Of a DNA stretch of 64,000 bases, positions 17,771 to 25,612 are shown in pieces. The DNA comes from Candidatus Omnitrophota bacterium (GTDB lineage: Bacteria > Omnitrophota > Gorgyraeia > Velamenicoccales > Velamenicoccaceae), in the NCBI GenBank assembly GCA_016235185.1, contig JACRLT010000003.1, positions 1 to 64,000 of the forward strand. Direction: 5' to 3'. The translations under genes were made by a program, and so were the position numbers. The stretch's first letter is position 1, and every line of letters starts with the position of its first letter. The notes beneath the pieces were generated by a model. It was not told where the DNA came from. It saw nothing but the letters and a program-made list of their open reading frames with translations, and did not search any database.

Positions 17771-18952
17771 ATGTTAACTCATAGGGATAGAGATATTCAT
17801 TTGTTAAACCGCTTAGTAGGCTTGGGGGCCAAGAAGATATGTTCTGTCAGCAATCAACAAGCGCAGAAGTTGATTCGTGAAGAAATTGCACTTAGGATAC
17901 CCGGTAAATATGCTTATTCGGAAGAAAAATTCCCAGTGAAAGTATGTAGCTGTAGTCAGGCAAGGGTATGTTTCGATAATAAACACTGCAACGCATATTT
18001 ACTTGATTATACTGGTTCGCAAGGCACTAGCGTAAAGGGTGAGCTTATTTATTTAGGTAGTGGTGCTGAAAGAGATTTTAAGAATAACGATGTACAAGGT
18101 AAGATTGTTGCCTGTAGGTACGGTTTAGCTAACCATCGGATTCTACAGGTCGAGCGAGCTAAAAAATATAATGCAGCAGGAATAATCATTATTTCTGGAC
18201 ATAATGACCTTTTCCAGATAGGGACTGGTTATCCTGAGTTTAAAGAACCATCTGTTATACCTGCGCTTTCTATCACTAAGAATGATTGGTCATCTTTATC
18301 TAAATATGTCAGAAAGCAGATAACGCTGGAATATCAACAAAGGATAGAATCTGGGCAAGCAAGGAATCTGATTTTCGACCTTTTGCATGACGAAATAAAA
18401 GAATACATCGTCATTGGCACACACTTTGATAGCTGGAACAGCGGAGCTCAGGATAATAGCATTGGAGTAGTAATGCTTGTTGCCTTAGCGGAATCTGTTG
18501 CAAGAAGGGAGTATAAGAAAAATATACGTTTAATATTCTTTGATGCTGAAGAAATTGGAATGGTGGGTTCGAAATGGCATGTTAATCACACTGACACTAA
18601 CAACTATATTGCATATATTAATTTGGAGATGCCCATACCTTGTAAAAACACAAATATGAGGACAATCTTATTTTCTAATGAGCCGCATATACGTAATTCG
18701 GTTTCTTTCACACAATTATTGTGTAATCGATTTTTACCTGTGCCTTTAAATTGGTTTTATTGGATAAGCAATTCTTTATTTCCTTCTGATGTAGATAGTT
18801 TTTTCCAAAAAGGTATTCCCTGCATGACTACATATTGCAGTAATATCTACTATCATACTTCAGAAGATACTGTGGATAAGCTAAATTTAAAAATGTACCC
18901 AGTGGTTTTATCGATGATAGAAAAATTTATCAGAAAGCTAGAGAGTTTCTAA
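17771..18952 (+). CDS. M28-family metallopeptidase with PA-like insert
   Basis: A 393-residue zinc aminopeptidase/carboxypeptidase-like protein. Metal ligands: His in GTHFDSWNSGAQDNS (His and Asp), Glu-Glu in FFDAEEIGMVG, and the final His in YYHTSEDT. A PA-like segment (GELIYLGSG...GKIVACRYG...AKKYNAAGIIIISG) precedes the catalytic region. No signal peptide is visible (MLTHRDRDIHLLNRL), so it is probably cytoplasmic. In biosynthetic clusters such enzymes trim or condense aminoacyl groups (glutaminyl-cyclase-type M28 members are known), so it may be a tailoring enzyme. Confidence 0.85.
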   Translation: MLTHRDRDIHLLNRLVGLGAKKICSVSNQQAQKLIREEIALRIPGKYAYSEEKFPVKVCSCSQARVCFDNKHCNAYLLDYTGSQGTSVKGELIYLGSGAERDFKNNDVQGKIVACRYGLANHRILQVERAKKYNAAGIIIISGHNDLFQIGTGYPEFKEPSVIPALSITKNDWSSLSKYVRKQITLEYQQRIESGQARNLIFDLLHDEIKEYIVIGTHFDSWNSGAQDNSIGVVMLVALAESVARREYKKNIRLIFFDAEEIGMVGSKWHVNHTDTNNYIAYINLEMPIPCKNTNMRTILFSNEPHIRNSVSFTQLLCNRFLPVPLNWFYWISNSLFPSDVDSFFQKGIPCMTTYCSNIYYHTSEDTVDKLNLKMYPVVLSMIEKFIRKLESF

Positions 18953-20244
18953 ATGGTTATTAACAAGACAACATCATATTGTTGTGAATGTCGCCAGAGC
19001 CATAATGCAACTATTGAACAAAATGGTGAGCATATTGATTTTCATGTTGATTGCCCTAAGAGAGTAAAGTCTTCTCGGATTTCTTCTAATGCCAGTATTT
19101 TTTTAGGGATTAGGAAGAAATATTCTAGGGATATTTTGAGCCCCTCAAGCCATAATGGTAAAAAGTGGTTCCACTTAGTAGAAATAACTGATGATTGTAA
19201 TTTTAAGTGTCCGGTATGCTATGTAAATGCTGGCAGCAGCTCCTCGAAGACTTTTTTATCAGTAGAATCTGTTTTAGAGAAAGCAGCCTATGTAAAGAAT
19301 AGTGGCGGTAAGATTGTTACGCTTACTGGTGGTGAGCCGACGCTGCACTCTGGTTTACCCACAATGGTTAAGAAAATTTCAGATATGGGATTGAAAGTCG
19401 AAATTGCTACAAATGGTTTACAAATCGCAGAAGATTCTAACTATGCAAGAATTCTTAAGAAAAGTGGATTGCGGCGGGCATGGTTACAGTTAGACACTTT
19501 TGATGAAGATACACATAAGAAAATGCGAGGTAATAACTTTATAGAGCAGAAAAAAAAGGCAACTGAGCACATTATTTCTTCTGGGTTGCGCTTAGGCATT
19601 ATTGTTACTGTAACCAGTCTGAATATTAATGATATCGATAGTATCTTGGATTATGCTCTCAAATTAGGATCGAAACTAGATTTTATTGTTTTCCAGGTAG
19701 CTGTGCCTGCTGGGAGATACCAGTTACCACAAGATACACTGGTAGATCGAGAGGCAGTGATAAAAAGGCTAATGGATTCTAGGATACTTAATATGGTCCG
19801 ATCTTTAGACTGTTTCTGGCCTATGCCAGCTTTTAGGCCATGGCAATTAGAAGTGCATCCGGACTGTGCAGCTGTTCTATTTCTTCTTGTTGAAGGAGAA
19901 ACATGGCAAGGTTTTATCGGCGGTTAAGCACAAACAATATGAATCCTAACTTTTTTACCAGAAATATAGTGCCTATTTTTTATGCTCTAAGAGAAACTGA
20001 CCTTACAAAAATAATAAATCTGATACATTTTTTTTATGGGTTTATTACCGGAAAAGGCAAAAAAAGTATGGTGGTTATATCAATTGATAGTTTTTTAGGA
20101 GCTGAATATCAAGATGAACAAAGGCTCTCTAGATGTGCCAATTCTCATGTTACTCCCCAAGGTTTAATATCTCCCTGTATTTACAACTATCCTGATAAAA
20201 GAAGACAGGATTCGCGTAAAAATTTGGAGGGACAATGGGCCTAA
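18953..20244 (+). pseudogene. Radical SAM protein resembling the MJ0619/tetraether-synthase family, frameshifted
   Basis: Frame one (18953-19927) has an N-terminal Cys pair region (TTSYCCECRQSHNATIEQNG; VDCPKRVKS) and the SAM-cluster motif CNFKCPVC in EITDDCNFKCPVCYVNAG, then TLTGGEPTLHSGLP, ATNGL and HPDCAAV. Frame two (about 19903-20244) continues with VPIFYALRETDLTK and a C-terminal cysteine patch (CANSHVTPQGLISPC). The layout of an N-terminal Cys-rich knuckle, HPDC and a C-terminal Cys patch is that of MJ0619/Tes-type enzymes, which join lipid tails in archaea. A one-base shift near 19900 splits it. It may be a pseudogene, an assembly error or two peptides. Confidence 0.65.
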
Positions 20245-21326
20245 TTACTAATTTACGATATAATTTTATTAGTGCTGCATTAACCCTGCCCACATTTAAG
20301 AAATTTAAAGAAACGGCAGTTAAGTTACTTTTAGGGCATAATAAGATTATTGGCTGGGAAGGCTCATTGCCGGTTCGTAGTTTAATTATACCTGCTGAGT
20401 ATAGCCAATCCTTTATCAAATCTGCAGCCCGTCTGTATAATTCAGGACGATATGATTTACATTATCCGGGATTAGTCACTCTCTCTATTACTGCCAAATG
20501 TGATTGTAGTTGTTTCCATTGTACTGCCTATGGGCAAGAAGGAAAAGAACTCTCAACAGAGCAATGGATTGATATTATTCGACAATCAGTTGATTTGGGT
20601 GTTTTTAGCTTTGCTTTTACCGGTGGAGAGCCTCTCTTGCGAGATGACCTTTCAGAGATAATAAAAGCCGTGGACAAAAAGAGCGCCATCTGCGTCATCT
20701 ATACTAACGGATCTAAATTAAAGGAGCAGGCAAAAGAATTGTATAAAGCAGGTTTAAAGCGAGTTCTCATAAGTATAGATTTTTCGGATGAGAAATCACA
20801 TGATGAGCACCGTAGACATAGCGGATTGATGAGAAAGGCGCTCGCAGGGTTGGAAGAAGCACAGCGTTTAGGTATGCTAGTTGGTTTCTCAACCTTTATT
20901 TCACCCGAACGTCTCTATTCAGGAACAGTTGAGAAAATATTCAAACTTGGGATTGAAAAAAAAGTTAAAGAAATCGCAGTGTTTGATGCATTGCCTTCGG
21001 GAAGGCTAGAAAATCAAACAGACCTTAAAAATCCGCCACCGAAATATAAATTAGACCTGCGTAAATTTATGGAGTCTTGGTGGAACAAAAAAAATGCTCC
21101 GGGTATTTGGTGGTATGGTCATTTTCGGTCCTTCCAAGCCTGTGGCTGTCCAGGTGGTACATCAATGTTTAATATCTCTGCCGATGGTGAATTCCGGCCT
21201 TGCGACTTTTGTAAAGTTAGTGTTGGTTCAATAACTAAAAATGATTTATTGACGCTGTGGATTAAGCTGAACAATCTGGCAAAAGAACAACGAAGTAAGG
21301 GCAATGAATGTTGGCTGTTACGGTAA
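20235..21326 (+). CDS. Radical SAM protein with SPASM-like C-terminus
   Basis: A 363-residue radical SAM enzyme. The cluster motif CDCSCFHC sits near residue 89 (SITAKCDCSCFHCTAYG), with FTGGEPLLRDDL and YTNGS after it. The C-terminus has further cysteines (CGCPGGTSMFNISADGEFRPCDFCK), typical of SPASM or twitch domains that hold extra Fe-S clusters. A GGAGGG site precedes ATG 20235, which overlaps the previous frame by 10 nt. SPASM enzymes often modify peptides; others act on small molecules. It belongs to the same operon-like run. No precursor peptide gene was found nearby. Confidence 0.85.
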   Translation: MGLITNLRYNFISAALTLPTFKKFKETAVKLLLGHNKIIGWEGSLPVRSLIIPAEYSQSFIKSAARLYNSGRYDLHYPGLVTLSITAKCDCSCFHCTAYGQEGKELSTEQWIDIIRQSVDLGVFSFAFTGGEPLLRDDLSEIIKAVDKKSAICVIYTNGSKLKEQAKELYKAGLKRVLISIDFSDEKSHDEHRRHSGLMRKALAGLEEAQRLGMLVGFSTFISPERLYSGTVEKIFKLGIEKKVKEIAVFDALPSGRLENQTDLKNPPPKYKLDLRKFMESWWNKKNAPGIWWYGHFRSFQACGCPGGTSMFNISADGEFRPCDFCKVSVGSITKNDLLTLWIKLNNLAKEQRSKGNECWLLR

Positions 21327-21346
21327 TGAAAGGCTTTTGAACAATT

Positions 21347-23140
21347 ATGCAAAATTTATTAATATTAAGAAGAATTAAATTATTATTTGCGAATTTCTCT
21401 TGGATGATATTGTGTTTCAAACGTAGCTATTATTTTCATATAGCAACATCTAATGTCGAAAATGCGCAGAAAAAAGTCTTATTACGTATTCTAAAGAAAA
21501 ATAGCGATACAGCGTTTGGTAAAGAGCACAAATTGGTTTCGATAACTAATGTCGTAGATTTCCAGTCCAGGGTAGAAGTTAATCCATACGATTTTTATAA
21601 AGGATATATAGATTCAATCGCTCAGGGTGAAAAAGCAATATTAACATCTGATCCCATAGTGTTATTGGAACCTTCGAGTGGGTCAACTTCTAGCTCAAAA
21701 TACATTCCCTATACTCTAAGTTTGTATGAAGAATTTAAGAATGGACTATCATCATGGATTTACGATCTATTTACAAAAAGAAATCATCTTCTTTCGGGCA
21801 GCGCCTATTGGTCAATTTCACCAATAACGAAAATAAATAAGACAAATTCAAAAATTCCTATTGGTTTTGGAAACGATGCTAGTTATTTTGGAAGAATCGA
21901 ACAAAGGTTGTTAAATACTATTTTTGCTGTGCCATCGATAGTAAGTGAAATCGAAGATGTAGAGACATTCAGATATGTTACCCTGCGTTTTCTTTTATGT
22001 GATAAGCACCTTGCTTTTATTTCAATTTGGAATCCTTCTTTCTTGACTCTTTTATTAGAACCTCTTGAAGAATGGTCTCTCCAGCTAATAAGAGACATAG
22101 AAAATGGAACCCTAACTCCTCCTGGCAGTGTTAATTCAGATCTTAAGCGGGAGTTTCTTAAAAAATGTCTTAGAGATAAGCAAAGGGCAAGAGAGTTACA
22201 AGATATCATTGTTCATTGGGATGTGAAAAACTCAGCTTTTGTTGATAAGAAGACTATTTACGAGAAAATTTGGCCAAATTTAACTTTAATCAGCTGTTGG
22301 GCTGACAGTCATGCTGCCCCGCAAATCAAAGAATTAAAGGTGTTATTTCCCAATATAGAAATTCAACCCAAAGGTTTACTTGCTACTGAAGGCATTGTGT
22401 CATTTCCGTTAATCGGAGAAAAAGGAGCTGCGCTCAGTATCCGTTCGCATTTTTTTGAGTTTATAGAGATTAAGAATGAGTTTAGGAATAGTAGCAACGC
22501 TCTTAAGACAAAATTAGCGCATCAATTAGAAAAAGAAAAGCTCTATTCTGTTGTGGTGACTACGTGTGGTGGATTATATAGGTACAAGTTGCAAGATATT
22601 ATAAAAGTTGTCGGCTTCAAAAACCAATGTCCATTGATTCAATTTATAAGCAAGGAGTCTAATATATCTGACTTAGTTGGCGAGAAGCTAAATGAATTTC
22701 ATATCTCAACAATTTTGAATGATAGCTTTAATAAATATTCACTCAAGCCAAGCTTCTTTTTATTGGCGCCAGAAAGAAGCATAAAAAAAGGAGCTTATTT
22801 TTATGCCTTATTTATCGAATTACAAGAAAATAATATTATAGATGATGATTCGCTTTCTTTATTGGCAGAAGAGCTGGAAAAAAGATTGGAAGAGAATTAT
22901 CACTATGCCCATTGTATAAATTTAGGGCAACTCTTATCAGCTAAGCTTTTTGTAATTAAGAATAATAGCCAGGCAGCATATATTTATGTAAACATCTGTC
23001 GAAAAGCTGGTCAAAAAATAGGTAATATTAAACCCTCTGTTCTTAGTTCTAGGGTTGGTTGGTCTGAATTTCTTGAAGGAAGATTTATTGGAGAATTAAA
23101 TGTTCAAAATATACACTCCTGTATTAACAAAGATTCGTAA
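21347..23140 (+). CDS. GH3-family acyl-adenylating amide synthetase
   Basis: A 597-residue member of the GH3 (auxin-responsive) fold, an ATP-dependent adenylating enzyme that joins a carboxylate to an amine. Seen: the N-terminal helices with NVENAQKKVLLRILKKNSDTAFGKEH, the nucleotide loop LEPSSGSTSSSKYIPYT (near residue 107), the GLLATEGIVSFPL strand, and VVTTCGGLYRYKLQDIIKVVGF. Plant members conjugate jasmonate or auxin with amino acids; bacterial ones are mostly uncharacterised. Here it would form the amide bond of the cluster product, with the amine perhaps supplied through the PLP enzyme or released by the M28 peptidase. Its 3' end overlaps the TPR gene by 41 nt. Confidence 0.85.
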   Translation: MQNLLILRRIKLLFANFSWMILCFKRSYYFHIATSNVENAQKKVLLRILKKNSDTAFGKEHKLVSITNVVDFQSRVEVNPYDFYKGYIDSIAQGEKAILTSDPIVLLEPSSGSTSSSKYIPYTLSLYEEFKNGLSSWIYDLFTKRNHLLSGSAYWSISPITKINKTNSKIPIGFGNDASYFGRIEQRLLNTIFAVPSIVSEIEDVETFRYVTLRFLLCDKHLAFISIWNPSFLTLLLEPLEEWSLQLIRDIENGTLTPPGSVNSDLKREFLKKCLRDKQRARELQDIIVHWDVKNSAFVDKKTIYEKIWPNLTLISCWADSHAAPQIKELKVLFPNIEIQPKGLLATEGIVSFPLIGEKGAALSIRSHFFEFIEIKNEFRNSSNALKTKLAHQLEKEKLYSVVVTTCGGLYRYKLQDIIKVVGFKNQCPLIQFISKESNISDLVGEKLNEFHISTILNDSFNKYSLKPSFFLLAPERSIKKGAYFYALFIELQENNIIDDDSLSLLAEELEKRLEENYHYAHCINLGQLLSAKLFVIKNNSQAAYIYVNICRKAGQKIGNIKPSVLSSRVGWSEFLEGRFIGELNVQNIHSCINKDS

Positions 23141-24008
23141 AAAATCGTCAATCAAGACCTATTTGATTTTAGTTTTGATGTGGATTGTCATTTGCCCTTG
23201 TGATCTTTATGCTGCGAGTTTAAAAGAGCTGCATGAAAAAGCATATCTATCCACTTTAGAGGAATTAAGAAAATACGCCGACTCATTATCAAACAAATCC
23301 GAAAGCCATTATATACTTGGATTGGGGTATTTAAAAAATCACTTGGAACAGAAAGCGTCTAAAGAATTTGAGGAAGTTCTGAGACTAGAACCCGGTAATA
23401 TAAATGCTTTATGGGGGCAAGCTGAGGTATTACGGCGAAATAATGAATATGAGAAATCTATAAAAATACTCGATGAAGTTCTAAGGAAAAACCCAGAGCA
23501 TGCCCCCGCGTTAATTACTAAATCCTATACGCAGCTTCTGTTAGGCGATTTACAACAAGCAATTAAAACAGCTGCGGTAGTTGAAAGATTGCAAGAAACA
23601 GGTAAACCTGTCGATAAGCCGAATTTGGCACGCGCCTATCTTATTATTGCTACGGCTAAGATTCGAATAGTAGAAAAGAGTATATTTTTAGGGAAATTGC
23701 AGGCTCTTACGATTAAAGGTTACATAATGAAAGCTGCAGAAATAAATCCGGATGCTGCTGAGGTACGTTTCGCATTGGGAAATTTTTACCTCTTTGCTCC
23801 CGGGTTCTGGGGCGGCAATGTTGATTTAGCTATTGAAGAGTTCAAAAAAGCATTAAACAAAGATCCACAATTCATGGATGCCTATGTTCGATTAGCTCAA
23901 ACCTATCGTAAGAAAAATGATTTACCCCAGCTTAATTATTATTTAGATAAAATCAAGAAATTAGATCCCAATAATAAACTCGCTAAAGAACTGGGGTATT
24001 TAAAGTAA
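23100..24008 (+). CDS. TPR-repeat protein, probably exported
   Basis: A 302-residue protein with an N-terminal hydrophobic segment (residues about 19-40, TYLILVLMWIVICPCDLYAA; a Cys-containing signal peptide or anchor) and tetratricopeptide repeats (KASKEFEEVLRLEPGNINAL; KSIKILDEVLRKNPEHAPAL; LAIEEFKKALNKDPQFMDAY). Start ATG 23100 lies inside the end of the GH3 gene with GGAG upstream. The last member of the biosynthetic run; probably a scaffold, no catalytic motif seen. Confidence 0.75.
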   Translation: MFKIYTPVLTKIRKKSSIKTYLILVLMWIVICPCDLYAASLKELHEKAYLSTLEELRKYADSLSNKSESHYILGLGYLKNHLEQKASKEFEEVLRLEPGNINALWGQAEVLRRNNEYEKSIKILDEVLRKNPEHAPALITKSYTQLLLGDLQQAIKTAAVVERLQETGKPVDKPNLARAYLIIATAKIRIVEKSIFLGKLQALTIKGYIMKAAEINPDAAEVRFALGNFYLFAPGFWGGNVDLAIEEFKKALNKDPQFMDAYVRLAQTYRKKNDLPQLNYYLDKIKKLDPNNKLAKELGYLK

Positions 24009-24092
24009 CGAGAAAGGGGGTGATATATTTTTATTGATTTCTTTAGAAATGTCTCAGATAATATATGAATACAAAACTCAGGGAGGTGGAAG

Positions 24093-24426
24093 ATGGAGAG
24101 CAAATCGTTAGCACCTATTAAATTTTTTTGTGGTTTGATTTGTATCTATCATGTGGTTGAGGGATTGATTGCAACAATTTCTGGTGAAATGATTTGCAAT
24201 CGCCTTTGGCGTTTTAATGGGGTTTGCTGCTATAAATCCCGTTAAAAACAAGGCTATCATTTACGGTGGCATTGTGTTTTTTGCAGTAAGAGCTTTCGAT
24301 AGAATTGTGTTTGCAAATGTGCTTCGGGAAGCCTTCGATGTTTCCACTGGAAGAAACTTAATTAGCCTTGTTTTTGTGATTATTATGTTGCTTGGTTTGC
24401 TAATTTTTAAACCCGAAGAGGCCTAA
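24093..24426 (+). pseudogene. Small membrane protein gene, frameshifted
   Basis: GGGAGGTGG precedes ATG 24093 and a frame MESKSLAPIKFFCGLICIYHVVEG... that becomes unreadable near 24200. From there the +1-related frame (AIAFGVLMGFAAINPVKNKAIIYGGIVFFAVRAFDR...) continues to 24426. Together they make a roughly 110-residue protein with three or four hydrophobic helices. One indel separates the halves. The family is not recognised. A downstream start at 24217 could still give a 69-residue product. Confidence 0.55.
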
Positions 24427-24478
24427 TTTCAAAACTCTATGCTGAACTGGACAAAAAGGGTCGGGGAAACTATAGCTA

Positions 24479-24946
24479 TTATTTTGACAATAGGCGTGTA
24501 ATTTCGTTTCGGCGTTCTTTCTCGGTTTTTAGGCGGGAGATTTGCAAAAGCCGTCTGCCGTTGAAGATTTTTAGCTTCGCTTCATTGGTGCAGGATTTCA
24601 TATCTGCGACAAAATCCGAAGGCAGTGTATTGACTATTTTTAGCAGGTGTGCTAACTTGGCTTCTGAGATATTTAGCTCTTTACGGGTTTTTGCCCAGGT
24701 TATTCTTTCCGGGTCGCTATTGATGAAAGCCTGGATTTTTAGGCCCTCATAGATGGTATTTTTGATAATTCGCTTTGCCCGCTGAGGTTTCTCAGGTAAA
24801 GGATCGCCAAAACGGATTAATTGTTTCCTGCCCCTACGGGTGTATATTTTCACAACCATATGCACTATATGGAGTTGTGAAGTTCGTCTGGCGTCCAGTT
24901 CGGGCAGCCAGTTCGCCGAAGTTCGATCATCTATAGTTTTTATCAT
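24479..24946 (-). CDS. HTH protein resembling the C-terminal part of serine recombinases (remnant?)
   Basis: A 155-residue frame. KIYTRRGRKQLIRFGD and the helix-turn-helix-like WAKTRKELNISEAKLAHLLKIVNTLP resemble the region following the catalytic domains in some site-specific recombinases (RRGGRK...; an HTH ending in LAPDI). No catalytic domain is found beside it. The annotated ATG coincides with a CATG shared with the divergent gene; an internal start at MVVKIYT is also possible. It may mark the right edge of the accessory island that begins at tRNA-Gln. Confidence 0.5.
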   Translation of the reverse strand: MIKTIDDRTSANWLPELDARRTSQLHIVHMVVKIYTRRGRKQLIRFGDPLPEKPQRAKRIIKNTIYEGLKIQAFINSDPERITWAKTRKELNISEAKLAHLLKIVNTLPSDFVADMKSCTNEAKLKIFNGRRLLQISRLKTEKERRNEITRLLSK

Positions 24947-25442
24947 GATACTTTACGAAGAGATATTCCGGGAATTCCATAAGCAAAAGGTTAAGTATGT
25001 GCTTGTAGGAGGGCTGGCGGTAAATCTTTTAGGCTCTTTGAGAAGTACGGCAGACATGGATATTCTTGTTGAGATGAGCGACGGAAATCTTAAGAAGGTC
25101 GTGACTATTCTAAAAAAGAAAGGATACCGGGTAAAACAACCTGTGGATCCTATGGGAATAGCTGATGAAAAGACGAGGTATGACTGGATCCACAATAAGC
25201 ATATGAGGGCGTTCAATTTTTACAAATACGATGAAATGAAAGAAGTGGATATCATCATAGAATCGCCAGTTACTTTTGAGATCGCGAATAAGGATCCTGT
25301 CCGGATTAAAATAAATGATATGATATTGTTCGTTATATCGATAACCAATCTTATAAAAATGAAGATGGCCGCTGGGCGCGATACTGACAAGCTTGATATC
25401 AAGGAATTAAAAAAAATAAAGGAATTAAAGAGGAAAAAATGA
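24945..25442 (+). CDS. Nucleotidyltransferase-fold protein (MNT/AbiEii-like)
   Basis: A 165-residue protein of the DNA polymerase-beta-like nucleotidyltransferase superfamily. Motif VGGLAVNLLGSLRSTADMDILVEM has the GG and DxD of the fold; a later VDIIIES supplies a third acidic residue. Such proteins act in toxin-antitoxin or abortive-infection pairs or as stand-alone AMP/CMP transferases. Start ATG 24945 shares the CATG with the divergent gene, so no leader is possible unless transcription starts inside that gene. The stop overlaps the next start (ATGA), so the 53-residue protein is its likely partner. Confidence 0.75.
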   Translation: MILYEEIFREFHKQKVKYVLVGGLAVNLLGSLRSTADMDILVEMSDGNLKKVVTILKKKGYRVKQPVDPMGIADEKTRYDWIHNKHMRAFNFYKYDEMKEVDIIIESPVTFEIANKDPVRIKINDMILFVISITNLIKMKMAAGRDTDKLDIKELKKIKELKRKK

Positions 25443-25600
25443 TATTTAAATGGGAGAGCCAGGAGCAGAGATTGCGGCGTTTTATGGCGATTTCTCCGAA
25501 GAAGAAATTAGAATGGCTCTGCCAGATGAATAATTTTTTGCTCAAAGCATCGAATAAAAAGCGCAGGGATATTTATTGGCGTTTGAGAACCAGCAGGTGA
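25439..25600 (+). CDS. Small basic protein (53 aa) coupled to the nucleotidyltransferase
   Basis: A 53-residue protein (MIFKWESQEQRLRRFMAISP...) starting in ATGA overlap with the stop of the nucleotidyltransferase. ISPKKKLEWLCQMNNFLLKAS resembles short helical partners (SPEEKLxWL) often seen beside this nucleotidyltransferase class. It lacks HEPN catalytic residues, so it is not an obvious toxin. Confidence 0.6.
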   Translation: MIFKWESQEQRLRRFMAISPKKKLEWLCQMNNFLLKASNKKRRDIYWRLRTSR

Positions 25601-25612
25601 TTTTTTATTTTT

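Noticed and set aside
18953-21326. Radical SAM/SPASM genes as a RiPP cluster
   Set aside because: No precursor peptide gene with a leader and core was found among short frames around these genes; GH3, PLP and acyltransferase neighbours fit a small molecule or lipid better.
24945-25600. Nucleotidyltransferase plus 53-residue protein as an MNT-HEPN toxin-antitoxin
   Set aside because: The small partner has no HEPN RxxxxH motif and is too short; kept as an uncharacterised coupled pair.
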